Assembly (NCBI RefSeq): GCF_003201595.1
Contig: NZ_QJJS01000018.1
Span: 34,940 to 98,939, forward strand
DNA: 64,000 nucleotides
Reading direction: 5' to 3'
Source of the DNA: Sphaerotilus hippei
GTDB lineage: Bacteria; Pseudomonadota; Gammaproteobacteria; Burkholderiales; Burkholderiaceae_C
Below are positions 27,117 to 35,547 of this stretch, piece after piece. The first letter of the stretch is position 1. Each line of letters opens with the position of its first letter. The notes beneath the pieces were generated by a model. The model worked only from the letters and a program-made list of their open reading frames with translations. It had not been told where the DNA came from and searched no databases. The translations under genes were made by a program, and so were the position numbers.

Positions 27117-27397
27117 CGGACCCCGACGACGTGCACCACGACCCGGACCTCACCCTGGTCCGGCTGGCCAACCGCATCGGCGACTTCTTCGCCTCCTTCC
27201 CCGACCACGAGGAGGCGATCGACGGCGTCACCCAGCACCTGCGCAAGTTCTGGGAGCCCCGCATGCGCCGCCGCCTCTACGCCTACCTGGACGGCCCGGC
27301 CGGCGGGGCCGGGCTGAGCGATCTGGTGCGCGAGGCGGTGATCCGCGCCCGCGGCATCCTGGCCCCCGCCGACCGGGAGCCGTCGCTGCCTCGCTGA
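27113..27397 (+). CDS. fdsD: formate dehydrogenase delta subunit
   Basis: FdsD is a small accessory subunit of the soluble NAD-dependent enzyme. The 94-residue product contains LVRLANRIGDFFASFPDHEEAIDGVTQHLRKFWEPRMRRRL, the family pattern, and a C-terminal helix. It starts at a GTG whose TG begins the fdsA stop (GTGA at 27113-27116), so it is translationally coupled. In Cupriavidus the order is fdsGBACD; here fdsC does not lie between fdsA and fdsD, and its likely counterpart (fdhD, 31464) is 4 kb downstream. An intrinsic terminator follows 29 bases after the stop. Confidence 0.93.
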   Translation: MTDPDDVHHDPDLTLVRLANRIGDFFASFPDHEEAIDGVTQHLRKFWEPRMRRRLYAYLDGPAGGAGLSDLVREAVIRARGILAPADREPSLPR

Positions 27398-27425
27398 CTT
27401 CGCCAGCCTCCGTCCGTGACACCCC

Positions 27426-27448
27426 GCCCGGCATGACCGGGCTTTTTT
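27426..27448 (+). terminator. intrinsic terminator of the fds operon
   Basis: GCCCGG and CCGGGC form a six-base stem with the loop CATGA, followed at once by six T residues (27443-27448). This is the clearest Rho-independent terminator in the window and ends the fdsGBAD transcript. Confidence 0.88.
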
Positions 27449-27681
27449 GCGCCCGAAAGACCGGCACCCCCGCAAATGGTTGTTTTATTGCGCTGCTGCT
27501 GCAAGGTGATGGAACGGTGCGAAATGTCACGAATTGCTCGGTATCCTGAGATACAAATGAACACATCCGGTACGGGTACCCATTCCAACGACAGGGCTCG
27601 GCCGAAGTGATCGGGTGCCCTCGCACATGTCGTGGAGCGGGTCGCCGAGGTCGTGTCGTTCAGGGTGAGGGGGGAGATCCA

Positions 27682-28761
27682 ATGCGCGTCAGCGTCGTCA
27701 TCGACAACTACAACTATGAGCAGTTCATCGCCCAGGCGATCGAATCCGCGCTGGCCCAGACCCACGACGATGTCGAGGTCATCGTCATCGACGATGGTTC
27801 CCGCGACGGGTCGATGGAGGTGGTGCGGCGTTATGCCGACCGGGTCAGGATCCACGAGAAGCCCAACGGCGGACAGGCGTCGGCCTACAACCTCGGCGTG
27901 ACGCTGGTGAGCGGCGAGCTGGTGATGTACCTGGATGCGGACGACTGGCTCTACCCCGGGGCCGTGGCGGCCCTGGTGGCGGCCTGGCGCCCGGGCGTGA
28001 GCAAGCTGCAGTTCCGCATGGACATGGTCGATGACCAGGGCCGGCCGACCGGCCGGCGCCTGCCCACCGACCTGCACGACCGCGACGCGCTCGAGCGGGT
28101 GAGCCGCTTCGGCTCCTACGGCTCGCCGCCGGGGTCGGGCAATGCCTACCACGTCGACTACCTGCGCCAGGTGCTGCCGATGGACGAGGGGCCGTGGCGC
28201 ATCGGTGCCGATTCGGTGCCGATCCTGCTGGCACCGGCCTATGGCGACATCGTGTCGCTGGCTGAACCCCAGGGGGCCTACCGCGTGCACCGCAGCGCCG
28301 ATGACCGCTCGCTGATCTTCAACAACTCGCCCACCGGACTGCGCTCCGAGTACGAACGCATGCAGAGCGCCAAGGTCATGGTCGAGGCCGGCCTCGACCG
28401 GGCCGGCGTGGCTCGCCAGCATCCGCTGCTGCTGGCGCCCTGGGAGGTCCGCACGCTCGTGCTGTGCCTGCGTTTTGGCGGTGATGCGCTGGCGCAGCAG
28501 ATCGGCCGTGACCATCCGCGGCTGTGGCCGCTGCTGCTCGATTCCATCCGCCAGTGGCCCTCGCTGTCGCTGGCGCGCAAGGCCGTGCTGGGCACCTGGG
28601 TGCTGGGGGTCGCCTTCCTGCCGATGTCGATGGCCTTCGAGGTCGCCCGACTGCATCGCAAGCGCGCCGGTGCGCTGGTGCGCCGCCGTCCGGCCGCCCC
28701 GGCCGTGACCGCCGGGCACCACGCCCTGATCGACACCCCCAGCGTGACCCGGCGGACCTGA
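27682..28761 (+). CDS. family 2 glycosyltransferase
   Basis: The 359-residue product opens MRVSVVIDNYNYEQFIAQAIESALAQ and has the GT-A fold with VIDDGSRDGS and the DxD metal site YLDADDWLYPGA (about 88-99), placing it in glycosyltransferase family 2. The C-terminal 100 residues are helical with a hydrophobic patch (VLGTWVLGVAFLPMSMAFE) that may touch the membrane. Sugar and acceptor are unknown. The start at 27682 has GGGGGGAGA upstream. It is separated from the fds terminator by an A+T-rich gap that contains two small dyads, GTATC-CTGA-GATAC (27541) and GGTAC-GG-GTACC (27569). The aminotransferase gene follows after five bases. Confidence 0.85.
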   Translation: MRVSVVIDNYNYEQFIAQAIESALAQTHDDVEVIVIDDGSRDGSMEVVRRYADRVRIHEKPNGGQASAYNLGVTLVSGELVMYLDADDWLYPGAVAALVAAWRPGVSKLQFRMDMVDDQGRPTGRRLPTDLHDRDALERVSRFGSYGSPPGSGNAYHVDYLRQVLPMDEGPWRIGADSVPILLAPAYGDIVSLAEPQGAYRVHRSADDRSLIFNNSPTGLRSEYERMQSAKVMVEAGLDRAGVARQHPLLLAPWEVRTLVLCLRFGGDALAQQIGRDHPRLWPLLLDSIRQWPSLSLARKAVLGTWVLGVAFLPMSMAFEVARLHRKRAGALVRRRPAAPAVTAGHHALIDTPSVTRRT

Positions 28762-28766
28762 ACGCC

Positions 28767-29897
28767 ATGACCACCAATCCCGTGCTGCCGCCGAAGGCGC
28801 CCATCTACGTCACCCAGCCCTTCCTGCCGCCGCTCGAGGAGTTCATGCCCTCGCTGCGGGCGATCTGGGATGCCAAGGTGCTCACCAACGGCGGTCCGTT
28901 CCACCAGCGCCTGGAGTCGGCGCTGGCCGAGTACCTGGGGGTCAGGCACATCGCCCTGTTCACCAACGGCACGCTCGGCCTGCTGACGGCGCTGCAGACC
29001 CTGAGGGTGTCGGGCGAAGTCATCACCACGCCGTACTCGTTCGCGGCCACGGCCCATTCGCTGCTGTGGAACGGCCTGAAGCCGGTGTTCGCGGACATCG
29101 ATCCGCTGACGCTGAACCTCGACCCCGACCAGATCGAGGCGGCGATCACGCCGCAGACGACCGCGATCATGCCGGTGCACTGCTATGGCACGCCCTGTGA
29201 CGTCGATCGCATCCAGCGCATCGCCGACACCTACGGCCTGCGGGTCATCTACGACGCCGCCCACGCCTTCGGCGTGAAGCACCAGGGCGACAGCGTGCTC
29301 AACCGCGGGGACCTGTCGGTGCTGAGCTTCCATGCGACCAAGGTCTTCACGACCGTCGAGGGCGGGGCGATCGTCTGCCCGGATGCCCGCACCAAGCAGC
29401 GCATCGACTACCTGAAGAACTTCGGCATCGCCGACGAGGTGACGGTGATGGCCGCGGGCATCAACGGCAAGATGAACGAGATCCAGGCCGCCTTCGGCCT
29501 GATGCAGCTCGAGCACGTCGACCGCTTCATCGCCCGCCGCGGCCAGATCGCCGCGCACTACCGCCGTCACCTGTCGGGCGTGAAGGGCATCCGCGTGCTG
29601 GACGTGCCGGCGCACACGGTGGCCAACCATTCCTACTTCCCGATCTTCGTGGACGAGCAGTACGGCCTGTCGCGTGATGCGCTGTACGAGCGCATGCGCT
29701 CCCGCGGCGTGCATGCGCGGCGCTATTTCTACCCGCTGCTCAGCGAGATGCCGATGTACCGCGGCCTGCCCTCGGCCGCCCGCGACCGCCTGCCCAACGC
29801 CCGCCTGGCGGCGCAGCAGGTGCTGTGCCTGCCGATCTATCCGGCGCTGGAGGACCTGGACGTGCAGCGGGTCATCGACCTGATCGTCGAGCGCTGA
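28767..29897 (+). CDS. DegT/DnrJ/EryC1 family sugar-nucleotide aminotransferase
   Basis: The 376-residue PLP enzyme has the family markers: NGTLGLLTALQTL (cofactor phosphate), TTPYSFAATAHSLLWNGLKPVFADIDPLTLNLDPDQIEAAI, YDAAHAFG (aspartate for the pyridine nitrogen) and SFHATKVFTTVEGGAIV with the Schiff-base lysine. Such enzymes place an amino group on keto-deoxy-sugar nucleotides used in surface glycans; the HATKVF-TVEGG variant resembles FdtB/VioA-type enzymes, but the product is not certain. It follows the GT2 gene by five bases and is followed after 102 bases by the polytopic enzyme, so this is a small glycan operon. Confidence 0.88.
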   Translation: MTTNPVLPPKAPIYVTQPFLPPLEEFMPSLRAIWDAKVLTNGGPFHQRLESALAEYLGVRHIALFTNGTLGLLTALQTLRVSGEVITTPYSFAATAHSLLWNGLKPVFADIDPLTLNLDPDQIEAAITPQTTAIMPVHCYGTPCDVDRIQRIADTYGLRVIYDAAHAFGVKHQGDSVLNRGDLSVLSFHATKVFTTVEGGAIVCPDARTKQRIDYLKNFGIADEVTVMAAGINGKMNEIQAAFGLMQLEHVDRFIARRGQIAAHYRRHLSGVKGIRVLDVPAHTVANHSYFPIFVDEQYGLSRDALYERMRSRGVHARRYFYPLLSEMPMYRGLPSAARDRLPNARLAAQQVLCLPIYPALEDLDVQRVIDLIVER

Positions 29898-29999
29898 CGC
29901 GACGGACCACCGGATGGCTGGGGCCGGTCGGCCACGGTGGGGCTGATAATGTAAGCTGATGTATCTGCCGCCGTTCCCCCTGCGCCCCACGGATCCGCC

Positions 30000-31409
30000 A
30001 TGAGCCTGCCTGCCACGTCCTTGCCCCTGCACCGTGGCGGCCGGGTGCGCCCGGATGACCGCGCCTCGAGCGTCGAGGTGCGGCAGATCGTGCTGCTGTT
30101 CGTCGCGGCCCTGCTGCTGAACCATCTGGTCGGCACCTGGCTGCTGCAGGACGCGCCGGTGATCGGTGATGCGCTGCAGTACCTCGAGCGGGCGCGCCAG
30201 CTGTTCCGTGGCGAGGACGACGGCCTGCCGCACTACTGGCCGCCCGGGGCGCCGCTGGTGCTGGCGGGGCTGTTCACGCTGCTGGGCCGTGCCGACATGG
30301 CGATCGCGCAGGTCTTCATGTCGGTGCTCAGCGCGCTGACGACCGTGCTGGTGTTCCTGCTGGCCCACGAGTGTCGCGGGCGCCGGTCGGTCGCCTGGGG
30401 TGCGGCGCTGCTCCACGGCCTGAGCCCGACCACGCTGTGGATGGCCCGCCAGACCGAGACCCACACCTTCTGTGCGCTGTGGATCGCCGCGGCCAGCCTG
30501 TTCGCCGTGCGTTTCCTGCGCCGCGGGGCCTGGACCGACCTGCTGCTGGCCGCGGTCTACGCCGCCGCGCTGGTGCTGACCCGCCCGGGTTCCGCGCCGC
30601 TGCTGCTGCTGCTGGCCGCGCTGCCGCTGGTGCGCACGCGCCGCTGGCCGCTGGTGCTGCCGCAGACGGCGGCGGTGCTGCTGGTCGCGCTGGTCTTCCT
30701 GCTGCCGGTGCTGCAGTTCAACCATGCGCGGGGCGCGGGCTGGGTGCTGTCGACCAACAACGAGCGCAACTTCTTCATCGGCAACAACCCCCACACCCCG
30801 GCCTACAAGACCGGCCACCTCGCGTGGCGCCCGCTGGAGGCATTGCCGGCGGACACCCAGGCCTATCTGCGGCGGCACTACGAGGCGGCCGATCCGCGCC
30901 AGGCGATGATGCAGTCCAGCCTGGCCTACCTGCGCGAGGCGCCATGGGCCTTCGTGCAGCGCTGCGCCAGCCGCTTCCGCAACTACTGGGCCTTCGATTA
31001 CGAGCAGGGGCGGCGGCTGCAGATCCATCTGGCGGCGCTCGGTCCGGTGTCGTGGGTGCCTGCCGTGCTGCAGGCGCTGGGTTCGGCCGCGCTGGTCTGG
31101 CTGTTCGTGCTCGGCCTGCCCGCGCTGGTGCGCCAGGGCCAGGGGCGCTGGGTCGGCGGCGTGCTGCTGGTCTGCCTGCTCTACCAGCTGCCGCATGTCG
31201 TCGCGTTCTCCTCGCCGGTGTACCGTGCGGGGCTCGGCCCGCTGATCTGCGTGCTGGCCGCCGCCGGCTGGCAGGCGCTGCGGGCCGAGCGCACCAGTGG
31301 CCTGGCGCGGCCTTCGCACCGCTCGCGCCTCACCGTCGCCGTGCTGAGCACGGTGCTGCTGCTGGCCATCCACGTCGAGGCCGCCTGGCATCTGGTGGCG
31401 CTGCGCTGA
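30000..31409 (+). CDS. polytopic GT39/ArnT-like membrane glycosyltransferase
   Basis: The 469-residue product has about ten membrane segments, starting with VRQIVLLFVAALLLNHLVGTWLL, and a first periplasmic loop bearing GDALQYLERARQLFRGEDDGLPHYWPPGAPL, with acidic residues in the place where GT-C enzymes keep their catalytic aspartate. Later loops include NERNFFIGNNPHTP. It resembles the PMT/ArnT (GT39/GT83) superfamily that transfers sugars from polyprenyl phosphate on the periplasmic side. Substrate unknown. A weak GATAAT at 29945 may be a -10 for a separate promoter in the 102-base gap upstream. The start is ATG 30000. Confidence 0.75.
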   Translation: MSLPATSLPLHRGGRVRPDDRASSVEVRQIVLLFVAALLLNHLVGTWLLQDAPVIGDALQYLERARQLFRGEDDGLPHYWPPGAPLVLAGLFTLLGRADMAIAQVFMSVLSALTTVLVFLLAHECRGRRSVAWGAALLHGLSPTTLWMARQTETHTFCALWIAAASLFAVRFLRRGAWTDLLLAAVYAAALVLTRPGSAPLLLLLAALPLVRTRRWPLVLPQTAAVLLVALVFLLPVLQFNHARGAGWVLSTNNERNFFIGNNPHTPAYKTGHLAWRPLEALPADTQAYLRRHYEAADPRQAMMQSSLAYLREAPWAFVQRCASRFRNYWAFDYEQGRRLQIHLAALGPVSWVPAVLQALGSAALVWLFVLGLPALVRQGQGRWVGGVLLVCLLYQLPHVVAFSSPVYRAGLGPLICVLAAAGWQALRAERTSGLARPSHRSRLTVAVLSTVLLLAIHVEAAWHLVALR

Positions 31410-31463
31410 GCCGGCCCCCGGTCCGGTCGCCGAGGGCGGGCCGCAGGTGCCAGAATCGCCGGC

Positions 31464-32333
31464 ATGTCGCTCGATGATTCCCTTGCCTGCGCCACGCCCC
31501 CGGCCTCGCGCCTGGCCGTGACGCGCCTGGATGCCGGGGCCCGCCTGCCCGCCGACGAATGGGTGGCCGAGGAGGTGCCGGTGGCGCTGGTCTACAACGG
31601 CGTGTCCCACGCGGTGATGCTGGTCACGCCTCAGGACCTGGAGGACTTCGCGCTGGGTTTTTCGCTGTCCGAAGGGCTGATCGATCGCCCTGAGGACCTG
31701 CTCGACTGCGAGCTGCAGTCGCCCGATCCGGCCGATGGGCCGGCGCACGGGTCCGGCGAGACCGCCGCGGGCCTGATGCTGGCGCTGCAGGTCACGCAGC
31801 GCTGCATGGTCCGGCTCAAGGAGCGCCGGCGCTCGATGGCCGGGCGCACCGGCTGCGGCCTGTGCGGCACCGACAGCCTGGACGAGGCGGTGCGTCCGGT
31901 GTGCCGCAGCGTCGCCACCAGCGCGGTGGACGCATCGGCCCTGGAGCGGGCGATGGCGGGGCTGGCCGCCGGGCAGTCGCTGCAGCAGCTCACCGGGGCG
32001 ACCCATGCCGCGGCCTGGTGCGACCTGGACGGCGAGGTCCGGCTGGTGCGCGAGGACGTGGGCCGCCACAACGCGCTGGACAAGCTGGTCGGCGCGATGG
32101 CGCGGGCCCGCATCGATCCGGCCTCGGGCTTCGTTGCGGTGACCAGCCGGGCCAGCTACGAGATGGTGCACAAGACCGCCAGCGCCGGGGTCGGTCTGCT
32201 GGTGGCGATCTCGGCGCCGACCGCGCTGGCGGTGCGCACCGCCGAGGCGGCCGGCCTGACGCTCGCGGGCTTCACGCGCGGCCGGCGCAGCGTGCTCTAC
32301 AGCCAGCCGTGGCGGGTGCGCAGCCCGGTCTGA
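31464..32333 (+). CDS. fdhD: FdhD/FdsC family sulfurtransferase for formate dehydrogenase
   Basis: FdhD-family proteins carry sulfur from a cysteine desulfurase to the molybdenum cofactor of formate dehydrogenase; in Cupriavidus the homologue is FdsC. The 289-residue product has the CxxC motif CGLCG (C131, C134), EDFALGFSLSEGLI, REDVGRHNALDKLVG and VTSRASYEMVHKTASAGV, all typical. It surely serves the fdsGBAD enzyme upstream, yet three glycan genes lie in between and the fds transcript has its own terminator, so it is probably expressed separately or from the glycan operon (gap 54 bases). Confidence 0.93.
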   Translation: MSLDDSLACATPPASRLAVTRLDAGARLPADEWVAEEVPVALVYNGVSHAVMLVTPQDLEDFALGFSLSEGLIDRPEDLLDCELQSPDPADGPAHGSGETAAGLMLALQVTQRCMVRLKERRRSMAGRTGCGLCGTDSLDEAVRPVCRSVATSAVDASALERAMAGLAAGQSLQQLTGATHAAAWCDLDGEVRLVREDVGRHNALDKLVGAMARARIDPASGFVAVTSRASYEMVHKTASAGVGLLVAISAPTALAVRTAEAAGLTLAGFTRGRRSVLYSQPWRVRSPV

Positions 32334-32351
32334 GCAGAGCGGCGACCCGGT

Positions 32352-33044
32352 TCAGGCCACGGTATCGGCCGGCTGCAACGACGGGTGATGGGCGGCCAGG
32401 GCCAGCACCACCGAACGTGCGCCCTGCAGCGCGCGTTCGGGCTGCAGCCAGTCGCTGCCGGCGGTGCTCAGCAGCGTGTGCAGCAGGCCGCGCAGGTAGA
32501 TGCTCAGCTGCTCGATCGCCGCGGCCGGATCGGCGCCCTGGATCGAGCGGCTGTGCCAGCAGTCCATCAGCAGCGAGCCCATCAGTCCGCGCACCCGCGC
32601 CGGCCCCGGCGCGGTGCGCCAGAAATCGAGCTCGGACTCGCCTTCGGGGTCCAGCGCCGGTTCCACGTAGATCATGCGGAACTGCTCGGGTCGGGTGGTC
32701 CAGTAGGCGACATGGGCATCCAGCACCGCCAGCAGGCGGTCCTCGGGCCGGCTGCGCGCCGAGACGGCCTCCTCCATGAAGGCGGCCAGTTCATGGAACA
32801 CGTCGTCCCAGAGCTGGCTTAGCAAGGTCATGCGGTTGGGGAAATAGCGGTAGACCGCCATCGGCGAGATGCCCGCCGCGCTGGCGATGGCCCGGATGGA
32901 CACGCCTTTCGAGCCCTCGCGGTTGAACAGCTCCAGCGCGATCCGGACCAGTTCTTCCCTGAACAGAGCCTTGGCGGCCTCTCCGCGGCGACGGCTGGCG
33001 GGGGGCTTGCTGTCGGTCGACGGCGATTCGGCTTTGTCACTCAT
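32352..33044 (-). CDS. TetR/AcrR family transcriptional regulator
   Basis: The 230-residue product has a TetR helix-turn-helix (ALELFNREGSKGVSIRAIASAAGISPMAVYRYFPNRMTLLSQLWDDVF, about 34-80) and a helical ligand-binding domain. The start chosen is MSDKAESPSTD at 33044; the frame is open to 33104 but that would run across the inverted repeats in the divergent gap. It points away from the PAS-GGDEF-EAL gene and is convergent with fdhD (18 bases). Target and ligand are unknown; autoregulation is likely in this family. Confidence 0.85.
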   Translation of the reverse strand: MSDKAESPSTDSKPPASRRRGEAAKALFREELVRIALELFNREGSKGVSIRAIASAAGISPMAVYRYFPNRMTLLSQLWDDVFHELAAFMEEAVSARSRPEDRLLAVLDAHVAYWTTRPEQFRMIYVEPALDPEGESELDFWRTAPGPARVRGLMGSLLMDCWHSRSIQGADPAAAIEQLSIYLRGLLHTLLSTAGSDWLQPERALQGARSVVLALAAHHPSLQPADTVA

Positions 33045-33076
33045 GGATACAACTATGCCGGCTTTTTGTGATCTTG

Positions 33077-33114
33077 GTAACGCTTGAGCGTGGGTTTGTT
33101 GCACAAATCGTTAC
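33077..33114. promoter_or_regulatory. nested inverted repeats in the TetR divergent promoter region
   Basis: Three dyads are nested here: GTAACG (33077) with CGTTAC (33109), ACGCT-TG-AGCGT at 33080-33091, and TTTGT-TGC-ACAAA at 33095-33107. They start 33 bases upstream of the TetR start codon and about 80 bases before the plus-strand gene. Such dyads are the usual form of TetR operators, so control of both genes is plausible. Confidence 0.45.
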
Positions 33115-33190
33115 TGATAAAAATGATCTACGCGAACGCATAATCGAAGGGTTGCCGCCGGAGGAAGCGGTCCACTTCGGTGTCCTTCCC

Positions 33191-34885
33191 ATGATTCCCA
33201 TGAGTCAGTCCGTTCTCCCGTCCGTGTCACCCGGTGTGATCGGGTTGCTCCCGGCGCTGCTGCAGGTGTTCGAGTCCACCAGCGATGGCATGCTGCTGCT
33301 CGATGAGCGGATGACCGTGATCGCAGCCAATGCGGCCGCGGAGGCGCTCTTCGGTGCCGGTCCCGGCGAGCTGGGCGCTGCGGCCCTCGTCTGGCTGCTG
33401 CCCGGGGGCCTCGGGGGCGGCCGGCACCCCGATCGACCTGAGCGATCCGATCGCACGGCCGGCTGGCCCACGCCGCTGCGGATGGCCCGTCGTCTCGACG
33501 GACGGGCCTTTCCGGTCGAGCTGACGGTCACCCGCCTGGCGGGCTCGCCGATCGCGGCCTGCCTGCTGGTGCGTGACGCGGACGGGCTGGCCCGCTGCGA
33601 GGACCGGCTGACCTTTCTCGCCTGGCACGATGCCGTCACGGGCCTGCCCAACCGTCGCCTGCTGCACGAGCGGCTCCGGGCGATGCTCGCCGACCCCGGT
33701 CCGCGGACTGAACCCGTCGTGCTGGTGGCCGTCAGCCTGCAGCCCTGGCGCCGGCTGCTCGACGCGGACCGCTTCGATCAGGGCCTGCGGCGGCTGGTCG
33801 TCTGCCTGCACGAGCTGGTGGGGCCGGACGAAGGCCTGGCCAGCCTGGGCAGCGACACGCTGGCGTTGCTGTGGCGGCTGCCGCAGGCCCAGGCTCTGCA
33901 GGGGCGGCTGGATCGACTGCGCCGCCTGCTGTCGGTCGAGGGCTCGCCGATGGCGGGCCTGCACCATGCCATCGGCGTGGCCCGGTCCGCCCCCGGGCTG
34001 GGCACGCCGGCCGAGCTGCTGCAGCAGGCCGAACGGGCGCTGCTGCGCTCGCTGGAGGAGGGGGCCGTGGCCTGCTGCTTCTACAGCGCGAGCTGGATGG
34101 CCGAGGTGGCCGAACACCACGAGCTCGAGGTGTCGCTGCACCATGCGCTCGAGCGTGGCGAGCTGACGCTGCACTACCAGCCCAAGGTCGACCTGGTGTC
34201 GGGCCGCGTGCGGGGGGCGGAGGCCCTGATGCGCTGGACCCGCGCCGATGGCCGGGGGGTCGAGCCGACCCGTTTCATCGCGATGGCCGAAGCCAACGGG
34301 GACATCCTGTCGCTGGGGGCCTGGGCCCTGCAGCGCGCCTGCGCGCAGGCGCAGCGCTGGCAGCGGCTGCAGCCGGGTTTCCGGATGGCGGTCAACCTGT
34401 CGCCGTGCCAGCTGGCGGATCCGGACCTGTGCCCGCTGGTGGAGCGGCTGCTGGCGCAGCACCAGCTGCCGCCGTCCTGTCTGGAGCTGGAGGTCACGGA
34501 GTCGGTGATGATGGACCGCCCCGAGCAGGCGATCGCCGTGGTCCGGCAGCTGCGCCAGCTCGGCGTGCGGGTGGCGCTGGACGACTTCGGCACCGGGCAC
34601 TCCAGCCTGTCGCACCTGAGCACCTTCGATGTCGACACCCTGAAGATCGACCGCAGCTTCGTCGTCGACCTCGCGCAGGGCGGCCGGCGCGTCGATGTCG
34701 TGCACCTGATCATCTCGCTGGCGCGCACCCTGCAGATGCAGGTCGTGGCCGAGGGGGTCGAACGACCGGAGCAGCTGGCCGCACTCGCCCGGCTCGGCTG
34801 CGGGGGTTATCAGGGTTTCCTGTGCAGTCCGGCGGTGGCGGCGGAACAGTTCGAGGCGATTTTCCTGGCGGGTATCGACCGGTGA
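33191..34885 (+). CDS. PAS-degenerate GGDEF-EAL protein, probable cyclic di-GMP phosphodiesterase
   Basis: The 564-residue cytoplasmic protein has a PAS-like domain (about 15-120, STSDGMLLLDERMTVIAANAAAEALFG), a degenerate GGDEF domain (about 140-290) in which the GGDEF motif is replaced by GSDTL (220-224), and a full EAL domain (about 310-560). EAL at 344-346 sits in GAEALMRW, and LDDFGTGHSSLSHL supplies the two metal-binding aspartates (D464, D465). It should hydrolyse cyclic di-GMP but not make it. The start ATG at 33191 has no strong Shine-Dalgarno; ATG 33200 is an alternative. The frame stays open upstream to a GTG at 33068. Confidence 0.88.
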   Translation: MIPMSQSVLPSVSPGVIGLLPALLQVFESTSDGMLLLDERMTVIAANAAAEALFGAGPGELGAAALVWLLPGGLGGGRHPDRPERSDRTAGWPTPLRMARRLDGRAFPVELTVTRLAGSPIAACLLVRDADGLARCEDRLTFLAWHDAVTGLPNRRLLHERLRAMLADPGPRTEPVVLVAVSLQPWRRLLDADRFDQGLRRLVVCLHELVGPDEGLASLGSDTLALLWRLPQAQALQGRLDRLRRLLSVEGSPMAGLHHAIGVARSAPGLGTPAELLQQAERALLRSLEEGAVACCFYSASWMAEVAEHHELEVSLHHALERGELTLHYQPKVDLVSGRVRGAEALMRWTRADGRGVEPTRFIAMAEANGDILSLGAWALQRACAQAQRWQRLQPGFRMAVNLSPCQLADPDLCPLVERLLAQHQLPPSCLELEVTESVMMDRPEQAIAVVRQLRQLGVRVALDDFGTGHSSLSHLSTFDVDTLKIDRSFVVDLAQGGRRVDVVHLIISLARTLQMQVVAEGVERPEQLAALARLGCGGYQGFLCSPAVAAEQFEAIFLAGIDR

Positions 34886-34989
34886 GGCCGGTCGTCGCCG
34901 CTGCGGGGTATTTCCCCGGTTTTCCCGGGATCGCCCGGCGGGCCGGTTCATAGAATTGATGCCGTCCCGCCATCACCCGGAATACCTCT

Positions 34990-35541
34990 GTGCCGCCCTT
35001 TTCCAAGTTTCGACCGACCCGGTGGCCCTGGGCCGTCCTGGCCCTGCTGCAGGGGGGCTGCTCGATCCTCAGCCCGGCCCCGACCCTCGAGTTGCTGAAG
35101 GGGGTCGGCGGGGCGGTCGGCACGGCGGTGACGGTGGCCTCGCCGTCGGCGCGCGATACCGTGCACCACCTGCAGGGACGGATCGAGTCGATCTGCATCC
35201 AGCTCGAGCCCGACGTGCTGCTGGCCGACGTGGTGCCGGCGCTGCAGCTCGAGCTGCGGGAGCAGGGGGTGTCCAGCCGGGTCTACGACGGTGCGGGCCT
35301 GGGGGCGGACTGCACCGTCTGGCTGCACTACAGCACCGGCATCGAGTGGGATGTGCCGCCGCTGGCCTCGGAGCACCGGCCCTACCTGAGCCGCGCCCAG
35401 CTCGTGCTGAGGGGGGCGGACGGCCGGGTGCTGTCGAGCAGCGGCTTCGAGATCAATGCCCTCGGCATGGGCAAGTGGGCCAGCACCCGGCGCAAGCTCG
35501 CGCCGGTGGTGAAGGCCCTGGTCACGGGCTTCGAGGGCTGA
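34990..35541 (+). CDS. hypothetical lipoprotein
   Basis: A 183-residue protein of unknown function. It starts at a GTG (34990) and has a lipoprotein-type signal, WAVLALLQGGCSIL, with cysteine near 24. The mature part contains ESICIQLEPDVLLADVVPALQLELREQGVSSRVYDG and TVWLHYSTGIEWDVPPLASEHRPYLSRAQLVLRGADGRVLSSSGFE, which looks like a mixed alpha/beta periplasmic fold. I recall similar unstudied lipoproteins in Burkholderiales but cannot assign a family. It converges with the second flgH (six bases between stops). Confidence 0.68.
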   Translation: MPPFSKFRPTRWPWAVLALLQGGCSILSPAPTLELLKGVGGAVGTAVTVASPSARDTVHHLQGRIESICIQLEPDVLLADVVPALQLELREQGVSSRVYDGAGLGADCTVWLHYSTGIEWDVPPLASEHRPYLSRAQLVLRGADGRVLSSSGFEINALGMGKWASTRRKLAPVVKALVTGFEG

Positions 35542-35547
35542 GCCGCC

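Noticed and set aside
28278..32171. A very long open frame on the minus strand (about 1300 codons) opposite the glycan genes and fdhD
   Set aside because: It is antisense to four clearly recognised genes, low in complexity (His, Gln, Arg and Gly rich) and explained by GC-rich third positions.
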